From Bacteroidaceae bacterium (GTDB lineage: Bacteria > Bacteroidota > Bacteroidia > Bacteroidales > Bacteroidaceae), in NCBI GenBank assembly GCA_017466325.1, contig JAFTUK010000029.1, forward strand, positions 1-64,000: a stretch of DNA of 64,000 nucleotides. Direction: 5' to 3'. Each line of letters begins with the position of its first letter. The stretch's first letter is position 1. The translations under genes and the position numbers were made by a program. The notes beneath the pieces were generated by a model. That model was not told the origin of the DNA. It searched no databases and worked only from the letters and a program-made list of their open reading frames with translations. This document shows positions 7,781-16,160 of this stretch, piece after piece.

Positions 7781-8296
7781 ATGGACCTCATACCCTCATT
7801 CCAAGTTGACCACCGCAACCTCATGCCCGGTATCTACATCTCCCGTCAGGACACCATGGGCGAGTACACCATCACCACCTACGACATACGCATGACTGCT
7901 CCCAACCAGGAGCCGTCCCTGCACATTGCCGCCATCCACACCATAGAGCATATCGTTGCCACCTTCCTGCGCAACGACCCTGAATGGAAAGACCGCATCG
8001 TCTACTGGGGCCCTATGGGATGCCTTACCGGCAACTACCTCATCATGAAGGGCGAGTGGTCGTGCCACGAAGTACGCGCTCTTATGCTCCGTGCCTTCCA
8101 GTATGTTGTCGACTACACCGACGAAGTTCCCGGCACCACCCCCGCCACCTGTGGCAACTACCTTCTCCACGACCTCCCCATGGCAAAGTGGGAAGCGGCA
8201 CGCTACATCCAGCGCCTCACCACCGACTTCCACCACGAATACCCCGGCATAGAACGCCCCGAAGATGCAGGTGGAATGGTATTCCACGATGCATAA
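7781..8296 (+). CDS. luxS: S-ribosylhomocysteine lyase
   Basis: LuxS splits S-ribosylhomocysteine into homocysteine and DPD, the precursor of AI-2. The 171-residue protein shows the metal motif HTIEH (His53, Glu56, His57), the catalytic Cys81 in GPMGCLTG and the third metal ligand Cys124 in TCGNYLLHDL. Length and order match the family. The usual Arg after the catalytic Cys is Leu here. The MTA/SAH nucleosidase that makes its substrate is at 57228-57950. The gene follows rfbD by 240 bp; no own promoter was found with both boxes. Confidence 0.95.
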   Translation: MDLIPSFQVDHRNLMPGIYISRQDTMGEYTITTYDIRMTAPNQEPSLHIAAIHTIEHIVATFLRNDPEWKDRIVYWGPMGCLTGNYLIMKGEWSCHEVRALMLRAFQYVVDYTDEVPGTTPATCGNYLLHDLPMAKWEAARYIQRLTTDFHHEYPGIERPEDAGGMVFHDA

Positions 8297-8314
8297 AGTC
8301 TATAACATAAATTC

Positions 8315-10714
8315 ATGAAACCTAAAACAACATTCAATATGACACAACATCTGCTCAAAAACTCCTTCCTGCGAGGAGTCCTGTTCCTACTGCTATGCGT
8401 AGTCGGTATGGGGAATGCGTGGGGCGAAGAATATAAACTCATCACCTCAACTAGCGAACTCGTTGCTGGTGAGAAATACATCATTGCGTCAATGGCAGAC
8501 GGAAGTGGATTCGTTATGACAAACTATGAATCTGGTGGCAATAATTGGAAAGCAGTTGCTGCAACGACCACAAGTTCAACTATTACATTCCAAAACGGAA
8601 TGGCAACACTTACGCTCGGAGGGAGCTCCAATGCATGGACGTTCCACAATGGCACTTATTATATGGATGCGACCGCAACAACAAGCAGCAACTACTTAAA
8701 GGGAAGCAGTGACGTTGACAAATACAATAAATTCTCAATTTCATTTAGCAACGATGCCGCTGTTATTACCTGCACAGGCAAAAACAGCAGAAACATTCTC
8801 AGATACAACACCACATCTAAATTGTTTGCTTGCTACAGTTCCGGACAAGCATCTGTATATCTATACAAAAAAGTCGAAGAGTCTGGCTCTACTAGTACAA
8901 TCACAGGCCTTACCATCAGCGGTACTGCATCAAATACAACGTATTATGTCGGTGATACGCCCTCTGCAGAAGGCTTGGGAGTTATCGCCACATACAATGA
9001 CGAGAGCACAAAAGATGTAACCTCCTCTGTCTCATGGTCTTTTGAACCTGCTACTATCCAATCCAACACAAACTCTGTTACTGCTACTGCCAGTTACGAA
9101 GGTATAACAGCAAGCACCACATATAATATTATCGTCAAATCCATTGCCAACACAGCAGAAAGCGCATATACCGTAGCACAGGCATGTGCGTACATTGACG
9201 CAGGCAAAGGACTTTCCGAAGAAGTCTACGTGAAAGGCATTATCTCACAGGTAGACGAGTTCAACGAGAAATACGGTTCAATTACATATTGGATTTCCGA
9301 TGACGGCACCACAACAAGCCAACAGTTCCAGTGCTATGGCGGTTTGAATATAGATGGAACTCTGTTCACTTCTATCGACGATTTGAAACTTGGCACAGTT
9401 GTTGTGGTAAAAGGTCTGTTGAAGAAATACAATGCCACCTACGAATTTGACAAGAACAATGTTCTAATTTCCAAGGATGAGAGCAATGCCATAACCCTCA
9501 CGTCAATAGAAATCAGCGGAACACCTGCAAAAACATCTTATTATGTCGGCGACACGCCATCTACCGAAGGACTTGTGGTAACGGCTGCTTATTCCGATGA
9601 CAGCGAGATAGAGGTAACCGACGATGTAACATGGACATTCAATCCCGAAACCATCACAGAAGAGACAACACAGATTACCGCTACGGCATCATACAGAGGA
9701 AAGGACACGGATAAAACATTTGATGTTACAGTTGCGTCCGCTCCCATAGAATACACCTATACGTTAGATTTAACCACGAAAACATACTACGAAGCAACAA
9801 CGGCACATGTTTATTGGGATGCTAACGTTGCCGAATTAGCAACATACAGAAAGAATTCAGAATCAACTGCAGCAAATAATTATTTAGGTGGAGATAGCAA
9901 CAATCGAACTTCCTCGCGCTTTTACAAAAATAATTCAATAACAATCTCTCCAAAAACAACTATCACTCAAATTGTTTTCTATACAACGAGTGATTCATAT
10001 GCAAAGGCGCTCCTTGCAAGCACTTATACAAATGCGACTTCAGGTCGTGAAGCAAACAGCAATAATGTCATAATAACACCAATAAACGGTAATAATCAAA
10101 TTTACATCACAATGGCTGGTACATGTGGCTGTACCACAATAAAAGTGTATTACCAACCCCAAACTTCAACCCTTACAGATGCTGGTTATGCCACATTCTG
10201 CCTCCCCTACGATGCTACTGTGCCCAGCGGATTGACCGCATACACCGCTACTGACAATGGTGAAACTGTCAAACTGACTGCTATTGGTAGCGGCAAGATT
10301 GCCGCAGGTGAAGGCGTTGTGCTCAAGGGTGAAGAAAGCACCTATACCTTCGTGGCTACAACAGAAGACATTAGCGCCACCGAAGGCAACCAGATGGTGG
10401 GAGTTACCGAGGACACTCCACTTACATCTTCTGACAATGCCTATATGCTGACACGCAAGAAGGATGACGGTTCCATTGCTTTCCGTCTGCTTGCCACTGA
10501 TTACACCCTGGGTGCCAACAAGGCTTACCTGAAGTTGGAGAACAATGCCCGCAACCTCATCTCCGTGGTATGGGACGACAATGCTACCGGCATATACGAC
10601 CTCAGCGAGAAAGAGGAGGCAGAGAATGATGCCATCTACAATCTGGCAGGCCAGAAACTAACTAAACCACAAAAGGGTATAAACATTGTCAATGGCAAAC
10701 TATTGATGCATTAA
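8315..10714 (+). CDS. large secreted protein with two Ig-like repeats around an OB-like domain
   Basis: The 799-residue product has an N-terminal export signal (hydrophobic LRGVLFLLLCVVGMGNAWG, about residues 20-39). An N-terminal beta-rich region follows. Then come an Ig-like repeat (about 196-275, TYYVGDTPSAEGL), a region like the secreted OB-fold/DUF6359 type (about 285-390, EVYVKGIISQVDE), a second copy of the Ig-like repeat (about 395-478, SYYVGDTPSTEGL) and a further beta domain. The C-terminal module ends IYNLAGQKLTKPQKGINIVN. Such tails are common on exported Prevotella/Bacteroides proteins and may be a degenerate type IX secretion signal. The ligand is unknown. AT content is higher than in the neighbours, which may point to horizontal transfer or lower expression. 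ATG 8339 is an alternative start. Confidence 0.8.
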   Translation: MKPKTTFNMTQHLLKNSFLRGVLFLLLCVVGMGNAWGEEYKLITSTSELVAGEKYIIASMADGSGFVMTNYESGGNNWKAVAATTTSSTITFQNGMATLTLGGSSNAWTFHNGTYYMDATATTSSNYLKGSSDVDKYNKFSISFSNDAAVITCTGKNSRNILRYNTTSKLFACYSSGQASVYLYKKVEESGSTSTITGLTISGTASNTTYYVGDTPSAEGLGVIATYNDESTKDVTSSVSWSFEPATIQSNTNSVTATASYEGITASTTYNIIVKSIANTAESAYTVAQACAYIDAGKGLSEEVYVKGIISQVDEFNEKYGSITYWISDDGTTTSQQFQCYGGLNIDGTLFTSIDDLKLGTVVVVKGLLKKYNATYEFDKNNVLISKDESNAITLTSIEISGTPAKTSYYVGDTPSTEGLVVTAAYSDDSEIEVTDDVTWTFNPETITEETTQITATASYRGKDTDKTFDVTVASAPIEYTYTLDLTTKTYYEATTAHVYWDANVAELATYRKNSESTAANNYLGGDSNNRTSSRFYKNNSITISPKTTITQIVFYTTSDSYAKALLASTYTNATSGREANSNNVIITPINGNNQIYITMAGTCGCTTIKVYYQPQTSTLTDAGYATFCLPYDATVPSGLTAYTATDNGETVKLTAIGSGKIAAGEGVVLKGEESTYTFVATTEDISATEGNQMVGVTEDTPLTSSDNAYMLTRKKDDGSIAFRLLATDYTLGANKAYLKLENNARNLISVVWDDNATGIYDLSEKEEAENDAIYNLAGQKLTKPQKGINIVNGKLLMH

Positions 10715-10742
10715 TGCTGCATGGCATAAAAAGAATAACAAT

Positions 10743-10919
10743 ATGAAAAAGACATATATCAGACCTAATGTTAAGGCTATAAAAGTCAGCCCCATACAAA
10801 TGATTGCGATATCAATACCCAAAGGTACTGACAATATTGAGGACAGTTCTGACTACGATTTCCTTGGAAGAGATGTTGAATCGCATAAAAACAATGACCT
10901 ATGGAACCAAGAATGGTAA
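10743..10919 (+). CDS. 58-residue small protein of a Bacteroidales MKKxYxxP type
   Basis: The reading begins MKKTYIRPNVKAIKVSPIQM, continues IAISIPKGTDN and ends GRDVESHKNNDLWNQEW. Small proteins that start MKK-Y-x-P, carry a QM(I/L)A segment and have an acidic, poorly ordered tail are frequent in Bacteroidales, often next to large exported proteins. Their function is not known to me. It starts 28 bp after the preceding secreted-protein gene and probably shares its transcript. A hairpin that could end the transcript follows at 10951-10990. Confidence 0.65.
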   Translation: MKKTYIRPNVKAIKVSPIQMIAISIPKGTDNIEDSSDYDFLGRDVESHKNNDLWNQEW

Positions 10920-10950
10920 AGTGACCCCAGAGGTTTCCATACCTATAAAA

Positions 10951-10990
10951 TGAACCCACCTGTTTCTAACCTATAGATCAGGAGGGTTCA
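10951..10990 (+). terminator. possible terminator after the small protein gene
   Basis: TGAACCCACCTG (10951-10962) pairs with CAGGAGGGTTCA (10979-10990) with one mismatch and a 16-nt loop. The following sequence is cttttc, so the U tract is weak. Confidence 0.5.
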
Positions 10991-11050
10991 CTTTTCAAGC
11001 CAAATCAGCGCAACTGTCCAATGGACAATTTGGCTTCAAATAGACTTGAC

Positions 11051-11106
11051 AAAAAATGCTACAGCCTATGAATTTGATAACTATCGTTACTCATAAGTTG
11101 TAGCAT
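11051..11106 (-). terminator. terminator of the dipeptidyl peptidase III gene
   Basis: On the minus strand a 16-bp stem (11091-11106 with 11056-11071, one mismatch, one G-U) is followed by TTTTTT (11051-11056). It lies 25 bp past the gene's stop codon. Confidence 0.8.
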
Positions 11107-11130
11107 ATTATATACACAACATCACATCAA

Positions 11131-13131
11131 CTATTCCACACTATAATCCTTGGAGTAACGCAACATCTGCTCGGCATAACCCTCAGTGTAGGATACGGTA
11201 ACATCGGTGATGTTGCCCTCGGCATCCTTGACAGCTGTATATACAGGGTTGATGAAACCCTTGTAGGGAGCAATGTTGAGAGTCTCGTAGCGCTCGAGAA
11301 TTTCCTTGTGGATATCGTATTCAATATGTACACCATATGTCTCTACGAGCTTGCGTGCTGCCTCGAAATCACCAGTGGACTTGATACGCTGAATCTCGGC
11401 AAGAAGTTCTCCGAAAAGAGTGCGCAATGCCTCATAGTCGTTGATGCGAACATAGGTCTTGCCATCGCGCTTTACCATTTCTATTACGTCCTGTCCGTTC
11501 TCAGCCTTGCCCTTACCGTGCTCGTATGCCCAGTATGCTATGAGGGCACGGTTGCGCATATGGGCCTCCTCTATCTGGTCGCCCAACTTTATGCGCACAA
11601 TCTGTGTGAGCAGGCCGTTCTGCATCTGGCTGATGTAATTTGACTTGTATGCCTCTGCATCCGGCATAAGGCCAAGTTCCACCAACTTGGGGTCCGCAAG
11701 GTAATAGAGGGCGAACAGGTCGGCGCGTGCCTCTTCTATGGTGCTGCCATAGGCCTTCAATGCCTCGGAATCTACTCCGGGGAGGAGTTTGCCGCTGCCG
11801 TGGCCAAGGCATTCATGCAGGTCTGTGTGCAGGGCATCGGTCACTTCACCGTACTTGCGGATGAGTTCGGCCTCTTCCTCTCCATACACAAATTCGTCCA
11901 GCATGCCATTTCCCTTGGATGACTGGGCATAGGCATTTGTCAGGTTGGCGATGGTCACGGACTTGCTGCCATGCTCTGCACGCACCCAATTGCTGTTGGG
12001 CAGGTTAATGCCTATGGCCGTGGAGGGATAAAGGTCGCCACCAAGAATGGCGGCACGGATAACCTTGGCAGAAACGCCCTTTACCTGCTCTTTCTTGAAT
12101 TCGGGAGCGACGGGAGAGTTGTCCTCGAACCACTGGGCATTGGCACTGAGTTGCTCTGTGCGCTTTGTGGCATCCAGGTCCTTGAAGTTGACGATACTTT
12201 CCCATGATGCCTTCATGCCCAGAGGGTCGCCATAGGATTCGGTAAAGCCATTGACGAAATCGACCAGAGGTTCTGTGTTCTGCAACCATGCTATTGCGTA
12301 TTGGTCGAAAGTGTGCAAATCGCCGGTCTCGTAGTATTCCACCAGTTTGTCTATAACCTCCTGCTGCTTGGCATCTTCAGCATAGGGACGTGCAAGTTTC
12401 AGGTTCTCCACAACCTTGGTGAGGGACTTTCCGTACTTGCCATTGGTGGTCCAACGCTCCTCGTATATGGTGCCGTCCTCTGCCTTGACAAGAGTGGAAT
12501 TCATGCCGTGCATTACAGGGCGCTGCTGGTCTCCCTCGGCCTTTACCCTTGCATAGAAGGCCTCGGCCTCGGCCTGTGTAACTCCATGGTAGTAGTTGCT
12601 GGCGCTGGTGAGTACCAGATCTTCACCCTGTGCCTGGTTTACCCGTTTGGGCATAACATCCGGATTGAATATCACCTCGGCTATTTCATCGGAACATGAA
12701 GTTTGGGCCACGAACCATTCTCTGCTGAATTCAGGAGAGAACTTCTCGCTGCCGTAGTGATGATGTATGCCGTTGCTGAACCACAGGCGCTTCAGATAAA
12801 CTTCAAAAGCCTTGAAATCGGCACATTCCCTGTCTCCGTCGTATTCCTGATAGAGTTTCTCCATCATACGCCGTATCTCCAGGTTGTAGCGTCCGTTCTG
12901 GTCGAACAGGATGTCACGTCCCCATAGGGCCGCTTCCTGAAGATAGTAGACAAAGGTCTTCTGTTGCAGGCTCAGGGCGTCAAACCCCTCCACATTGTAG
13001 CGCAGCATCTGTATGTCGGCAAAACGCTCGTCAATGTAATTGAAACCCTCTTCCTGCTGTTGCGTGCTGCCTACGCATGAAGCCAGCATGACTGAGGCAG
13101 GAAGAAGCAATGATCTGATAATTTTCTTCAT
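11131..13131 (-). CDS. dipeptidyl peptidase III (peptidase family M49), lipoprotein
   Basis: This 666-residue zinc exopeptidase removes dipeptides from the N terminus of peptides. The M49 zinc motif HEXXGH appears as HECLGH (439-444), followed by GSGKLLPG, and the third ligand motif is EEARAD (466-471). The N terminus is a lipoprotein signal with lipobox LASC (Cys19), so the enzyme is probably anchored outside the inner membrane and acts on oligopeptides in the periplasm. It has its own promoter (13191-13221) and terminator and looks like a single-gene unit. Confidence 0.93.
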   Translation of the reverse strand: MKKIIRSLLLPASVMLASCVGSTQQQEEGFNYIDERFADIQMLRYNVEGFDALSLQQKTFVYYLQEAALWGRDILFDQNGRYNLEIRRMMEKLYQEYDGDRECADFKAFEVYLKRLWFSNGIHHHYGSEKFSPEFSREWFVAQTSCSDEIAEVIFNPDVMPKRVNQAQGEDLVLTSASNYYHGVTQAEAEAFYARVKAEGDQQRPVMHGMNSTLVKAEDGTIYEERWTTNGKYGKSLTKVVENLKLARPYAEDAKQQEVIDKLVEYYETGDLHTFDQYAIAWLQNTEPLVDFVNGFTESYGDPLGMKASWESIVNFKDLDATKRTEQLSANAQWFEDNSPVAPEFKKEQVKGVSAKVIRAAILGGDLYPSTAIGINLPNSNWVRAEHGSKSVTIANLTNAYAQSSKGNGMLDEFVYGEEEAELIRKYGEVTDALHTDLHECLGHGSGKLLPGVDSEALKAYGSTIEEARADLFALYYLADPKLVELGLMPDAEAYKSNYISQMQNGLLTQIVRIKLGDQIEEAHMRNRALIAYWAYEHGKGKAENGQDVIEMVKRDGKTYVRINDYEALRTLFGELLAEIQRIKSTGDFEAARKLVETYGVHIEYDIHKEILERYETLNIAPYKGFINPVYTAVKDAEGNITDVTVSYTEGYAEQMLRYSKDYSVE

Positions 13132-13190
13132 ATTCCTTATATTTATATATTATATGTAATGTATGCGCGTCTATAGGCATAGCACCATGG

Positions 13191-13221
13191 CAAAGGTATG
13201 AATATTTTTTTGAATGACAAA
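13191..13221 (-). promoter_or_regulatory. promoter of the dipeptidyl peptidase III gene
   Basis: On the minus strand TTTG (13218-13221), 19 bp and TACCTTTG (13191-13198) lie about 60 bp before the start codon. Confidence 0.8.
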
Positions 13222-13253
13222 TAAAAATCCCCAACCTGTCGCAGGCTGGGGAT
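13221..13253 (-). terminator. terminator of the ribosomal protein operon
   Basis: On the minus strand ATCCCCAGCCTG-CGA-CAGGTTGGGGAT forms a 12-bp stem (one G-U type pair) followed by TTTTA. It lies 35 bp after the DUF4295 stop and overlaps the upstream edge of the next promoter. Confidence 0.9.
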
Positions 13254-13288
13254 AAATCTTTATTGGTAAAAGTACAAGGAGCAAGGGA

Positions 13289-13444
13289 TTAGTTCTTGAA
13301 GAAATCCTTTACGGCCTCGTTGGGGACCATGCGCTCGTCGAAAGAATAGGTACCAGATGCATTCTTGACCATCTTGATAACCTTTGTGTAGGAACGGCCA
13401 TCTGTCTTACCTGTCTGCAGAGTAGCCACTGTTTTCTTTGCCAT
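13289..13444 (-). CDS. DUF4295 family small protein
   Basis: This 51-residue basic protein begins MAKKTVATLQTGKTDGRSYT and ends NEAVKDFFKN. It is the short DUF4295 protein that in Bacteroidetes follows rpmB and rpmG and is probably ribosome-associated; the role is not established. The start is 29 bp after rpmG. In many relatives ftsY comes next in the operon, but here a strong terminator follows instead. Confidence 0.9.
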   Translation of the reverse strand: MAKKTVATLQTGKTDGRSYTKVIKMVKNASGTYSFDERMVPNEAVKDFFKN

Positions 13445-13473
13445 AACTAAATCTGAGTGATTGTGTGTGTTAA

Positions 13474-13662
13474 TTACTTGATCTCCTTGTGCACAGTCAT
13501 TCTCTTAAGAATGGGGTTGTACTTCTTGAGCTCCATGCGCTCGGGAGTGTTCTTGCGGTTCTTGGTTGTCACGTAGCGTGATGTTCCGGGCAGACCACTC
13601 TCCTTCATCTCGGTGCACTCCAGGATAACCTGGACGCGATTGCCTTTAGCCTTCTTTGCCAT
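13474..13662 (-). CDS. rpmG: 50S ribosomal protein L33
   Basis: The 62-residue basic protein has the L33 pattern, with [22 protein letters not shown] in the middle and the end of the chain. It carries a single Cys (LECTEM) and lacks the CxxC zinc pairs, so it is the zinc-free form. It lies 19 bp downstream of rpmB and upstream of DUF4295 in one operon. Confidence 0.96.
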   Translation of the reverse strand: MAKKAKGNRVQVILECTEMKESGLPGTSRYVTTKNRKNTPERMELKKYNPILKRMTVHKEIK

Positions 13663-13681
13663 GTTTTAGTTCCTCCTGAAA

Positions 13682-13942
13682 TTAACCGATTACACGAATT
13701 GTTTTCCAATCACAAAAACCTTGAGCCACTGCATTCTTCAGTGCTGCATCAAGACCCACCTTGTTGATGTAGCGCAGACCGCTGGCGCTGATGCGCAGGC
13801 TGATCCAGCAATCTTCCTCAACATAGTAGAACTTCTTGTGGAACAGGTTCACGTCGAAAGTGCGCTTTGTGCGACGCTTTGAGTGAGACACGTTGTTACC
13901 AACCATGGCTCTCTTTCCGGTAATTTGACAAATCTTAGACAT
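13682..13942 (-). CDS. rpmB: 50S ribosomal protein L28
   Basis: The 86-residue protein starts [20 protein letters not shown], the L28 hallmark, and has the usual length for Bacteroidetes. It is the first gene of the rpmB-rpmG-DUF4295 operon. A TACCTTTG -7 element (13997-14004, minus strand) lies about 55 bp upstream. Confidence 0.96.
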   Translation of the reverse strand: MSKICQITGKRAMVGNNVSHSKRRTKRTFDVNLFHKKFYYVEEDCWISLRISASGLRYINKVGLDAALKNAVAQGFCDWKTIRVIG

Positions 13943-13996
13943 TTCTAATCTTCCTTTCTTTTGTTACTTTTCCAATAACATCTTCCAAACAGGGCA

Positions 13997-14004
13997 CAAA
14001 GGTA
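13997..14004 (-). promoter_or_regulatory. -7 element upstream of rpmB
   Basis: TACCTTTG on the minus strand fits the -7 consensus. A correctly spaced -33 element is not obvious. Confidence 0.5.
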
Positions 14005-14096
14005 GCGCCTTTTTGCGAATAATGCAAATATTTCCGTAGAAAAACTCCTTATATCAGGTATTTTCGCTTGTTTTGCTCCGGTGGTGGCATGCCCGG

Positions 14097-15110
14097 CTAT
14101 ATCTCCACTCTGGAATATGCGGGTTTGTCCATGGAGCAAAAGTCCCTGTCCTTGTATTTGAAGCATCCTGTCATGGCTATCATGGCCGCGTTGTCGGTGG
14201 TGTATCCGAACTTGGGGATGTAGACGGTCCATCCGAAACGGCGTGCATGGTCGTGGAAAGCCTCGCGAAGACCGGTGTTGGCGCTGACCCCTCCTGCCAC
14301 GGCAACGTGCTTTATGCGGAGGTCCTTGGCGGCCTTGCGCAGTTTCTTCATCAGGATGTCCACGATGGTGTATTCCAGGGATGCGGCCAAGTCGGCCTTG
14401 TTCTTCTCTATGAAATCCGGGTCTACGGCCACCCATTCCCTGAGGTTGTAGAGGAAGGAGGTCTTCAGTCCCGAGAAGGAATAGTCGTAATCGGGTATCT
14501 GGGGACGGGCAAACTGGAATGCCTTGGGGTTGCCCTGCCTTGCAAGGCGGTCGATAATGGGGCCTCCGGGATAACCCATGCCCATCACCTTGGAGCACTT
14601 GTCTATGGCCTCGCCAGCCGCATCGTCTATGGTCTTGCCTATGATTTCCATGTCGTTGTAGGCACGCACCAGTATTATCTGGCTGTTGCCTCCGCTTACT
14701 AGCAGGCACAGGAAAGGGAAGGGCGGCGGGGTGTGGCCATCGCCTTCTTCACGTACGAAGTGTGCCAGGACGTGTCCCTGCAGGTGGTTCACCTCTATCA
14801 TGGGAATGTCCAGGCTTGCCGCCAGGCCCTTGGCAAAACTTACTCCCACGAGCAGCGACCCCATCAATCCCGGACCTCGCGTAAAGGCTATGGCCGAGAG
14901 TTCTTCGCGCTCCACACCTGCCTTCTTGAGGGCCTGGTCAACGACGGGAACGATATTCTGCTGGTGGGCACGGCTGGCAAGTTCGGGCACCACTCCTCCG
15001 TAGGCCTCGTGTACGGCCTGCGATGCCGTTACGTTGGACAAGAGCACTCCGTCCCTGATCACAGCCGCGCTGGTATCATCGCAGGAGGATTCTATTCCAA
15101 GAATTATCAT
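14097..15110 (-). CDS. tsaD: tRNA N6-adenosine threonylcarbamoyltransferase
   Basis: TsaD transfers the threonylcarbamoyl group to A37 of ANN-decoding tRNAs, together with TsaB and TsaE. The 337-residue protein starts MIILGIESSCDDTSAAVIRD. It shows the metal-site region EVNHLQGHVLAHF and the nucleotide-binding LLVSGGNSQIILV and VAVAGGVSANTGLR segments. It lies 45 bp downstream of map on the same strand, so the two are probably cotranscribed. Confidence 0.96.
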   Translation of the reverse strand: MIILGIESSCDDTSAAVIRDGVLLSNVTASQAVHEAYGGVVPELASRAHQQNIVPVVDQALKKAGVEREELSAIAFTRGPGLMGSLLVGVSFAKGLAASLDIPMIEVNHLQGHVLAHFVREEGDGHTPPPFPFLCLLVSGGNSQIILVRAYNDMEIIGKTIDDAAGEAIDKCSKVMGMGYPGGPIIDRLARQGNPKAFQFARPQIPDYDYSFSGLKTSFLYNLREWVAVDPDFIEKNKADLAASLEYTIVDILMKKLRKAAKDLRIKHVAVAGGVSANTGLREAFHDHARRFGWTVYIPKFGYTTDNAAMIAMTGCFKYKDRDFCSMDKPAYSRVEI

Positions 15111-15155
15111 AACCTTAAACCTTATTCTATAATATTAATGTGTGTGTGTCGTAAA

Positions 15156-16028
15156 TCAATGTGTAAGTATCTCCACGCCGTTTTCCGTCATCAGGTAGGT
15201 GTGCTCCCACTGGGCGCTGGGCAGTTCGTCGTCTGTTATCACCTCCCATCCGTAGGGGTCTTCGTCGTCTATGAACACGCGCCATGTGCCGGTGTTTATC
15301 ATAGGCTCTATGGTGAATGTCATGCCGGGAACCAGGAGCATGCCCGTACCCTTGTGGCCAAAGTGCTCCACCTCGGGTTCTTCGTGGAAACGGCATCCCA
15401 CGCCATGGCCGCAAAGGTCGCGCACCACACTGAAACCGTTGGCATGCGCATGCTTCTGGATGGCATTGCCCAGGTCGCCCACGAAGACATAGGGTTCGGA
15501 GCACACCTTTTCGCCCACCTTCAGGCATTCCCATGCCACATCCACCAGGCGCTGCTTCTGCTCCGTGGTCTTGCCTATGACAAACATACGGCTTGCATCG
15601 GCATAGTACCCGTCCAGAATGGTGGTGCAATCTACGTTTATGATGTCTCCCTCTTCCAGAATGACATCCTCGGAGGGGATGCCATGGCACACCACTTCGT
15701 TTATGCTGGTACAGCACGACTTGGGGAAGCCCTCATAGTTCAGGGGTGCTGGAATTCCGCCATGCTTCACGGTGAAGTCATGCACTATACGGTTTATCTC
15801 CTCGGTGGACATGCCTTCGCGGATACGGTTGGCCACCTCGTCCAACACGGCGGTATTCAATGCCCCGGCACGCCGTATGCCTTCAATCTGCACGGGAGTC
15901 TTTATCAGTTCCCGCGTAGGGCACAACTTGCCTCGGCTCTGGAACTCCAGTATCCGCAAGTCCATAGGCGTGGGAGTAATGCCAGGGATAAGTTTCCAGT
16001 TCTCCGTTATCTTGTTTTTCTTTGCCAC
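15156..16028 (-). CDS. map: methionine aminopeptidase type I
   Basis: MetAP removes the initiator Met from nascent proteins. The five metal ligands are visible in order: Asp in NVDCTT, Asp in YYADASRM, His in CGHGVGCRF, Glu in TIEPMIN and Glu in QWEHTYL. A 40-residue N-terminal extension (WKLIPGITPTPMDLRILEF) precedes the catalytic domain, as in the longer bacterial form. I chose the GTG at 16028, preceded by aaaaggaaaa. The in-frame TTG at 16055 lies inside the promoter -7 box and cannot be the start of that transcript. ATG 15965 is a shorter alternative. The gene is upstream of tsaD in one unit. Confidence 0.92.
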   Translation of the reverse strand: MAKKNKITENWKLIPGITPTPMDLRILEFQSRGKLCPTRELIKTPVQIEGIRRAGALNTAVLDEVANRIREGMSTEEINRIVHDFTVKHGGIPAPLNYEGFPKSCCTSINEVVCHGIPSEDVILEEGDIINVDCTTILDGYYADASRMFVIGKTTEQKQRLVDVAWECLKVGEKVCSEPYVFVGDLGNAIQKHAHANGFSVVRDLCGHGVGCRFHEEPEVEHFGHKGTGMLLVPGMTFTIEPMINTGTWRVFIDDEDPYGWEVITDDELPSAQWEHTYLMTENGVEILTH

Positions 16029-16052
16029 TTTTCCTTTTGTTATTTGCGTATG

Positions 16053-16082
16053 CAAAGGTACAATTTATTTCGGAAAACTCAA
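16053..16082 (-). promoter_or_regulatory. promoter of map-tsaD
   Basis: On the minus strand TTG (16080-16082), 19 bp and TACCTTTG (16053-16060) lie about 25 bp before the GTG start. Confidence 0.75.
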
Positions 16083-16113
16083 GCGACAATGCGGATTAAC
16101 GAAAATTTTTGAC

Positions 16114-16121
16114 TAACTTTG
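16114..16121 (+). promoter_or_regulatory. -7 element of the sulfatase gene
   Basis: TAACTTTG fits the -7 consensus and lies 39 bp before the chosen ATG. The -33 element is weak. Its position excludes the upstream in-frame ATG at 16119. Confidence 0.6.
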
Positions 16122-16160
16122 CCCGACAGAAACACTCATTGCACAAACACTAACCATAAC

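Noticed and set aside
14733-16112. 459-codon open frame opposite tsaD and map
   Set aside because: It spans two well-defined genes on the other strand and has no recognisable domain.
16119-16160. Upstream in-frame ATG for the sulfatase
   Set aside because: It overlaps the -7 box TAACTTTG at 16114-16121 and adds a polar stretch before the signal peptide.
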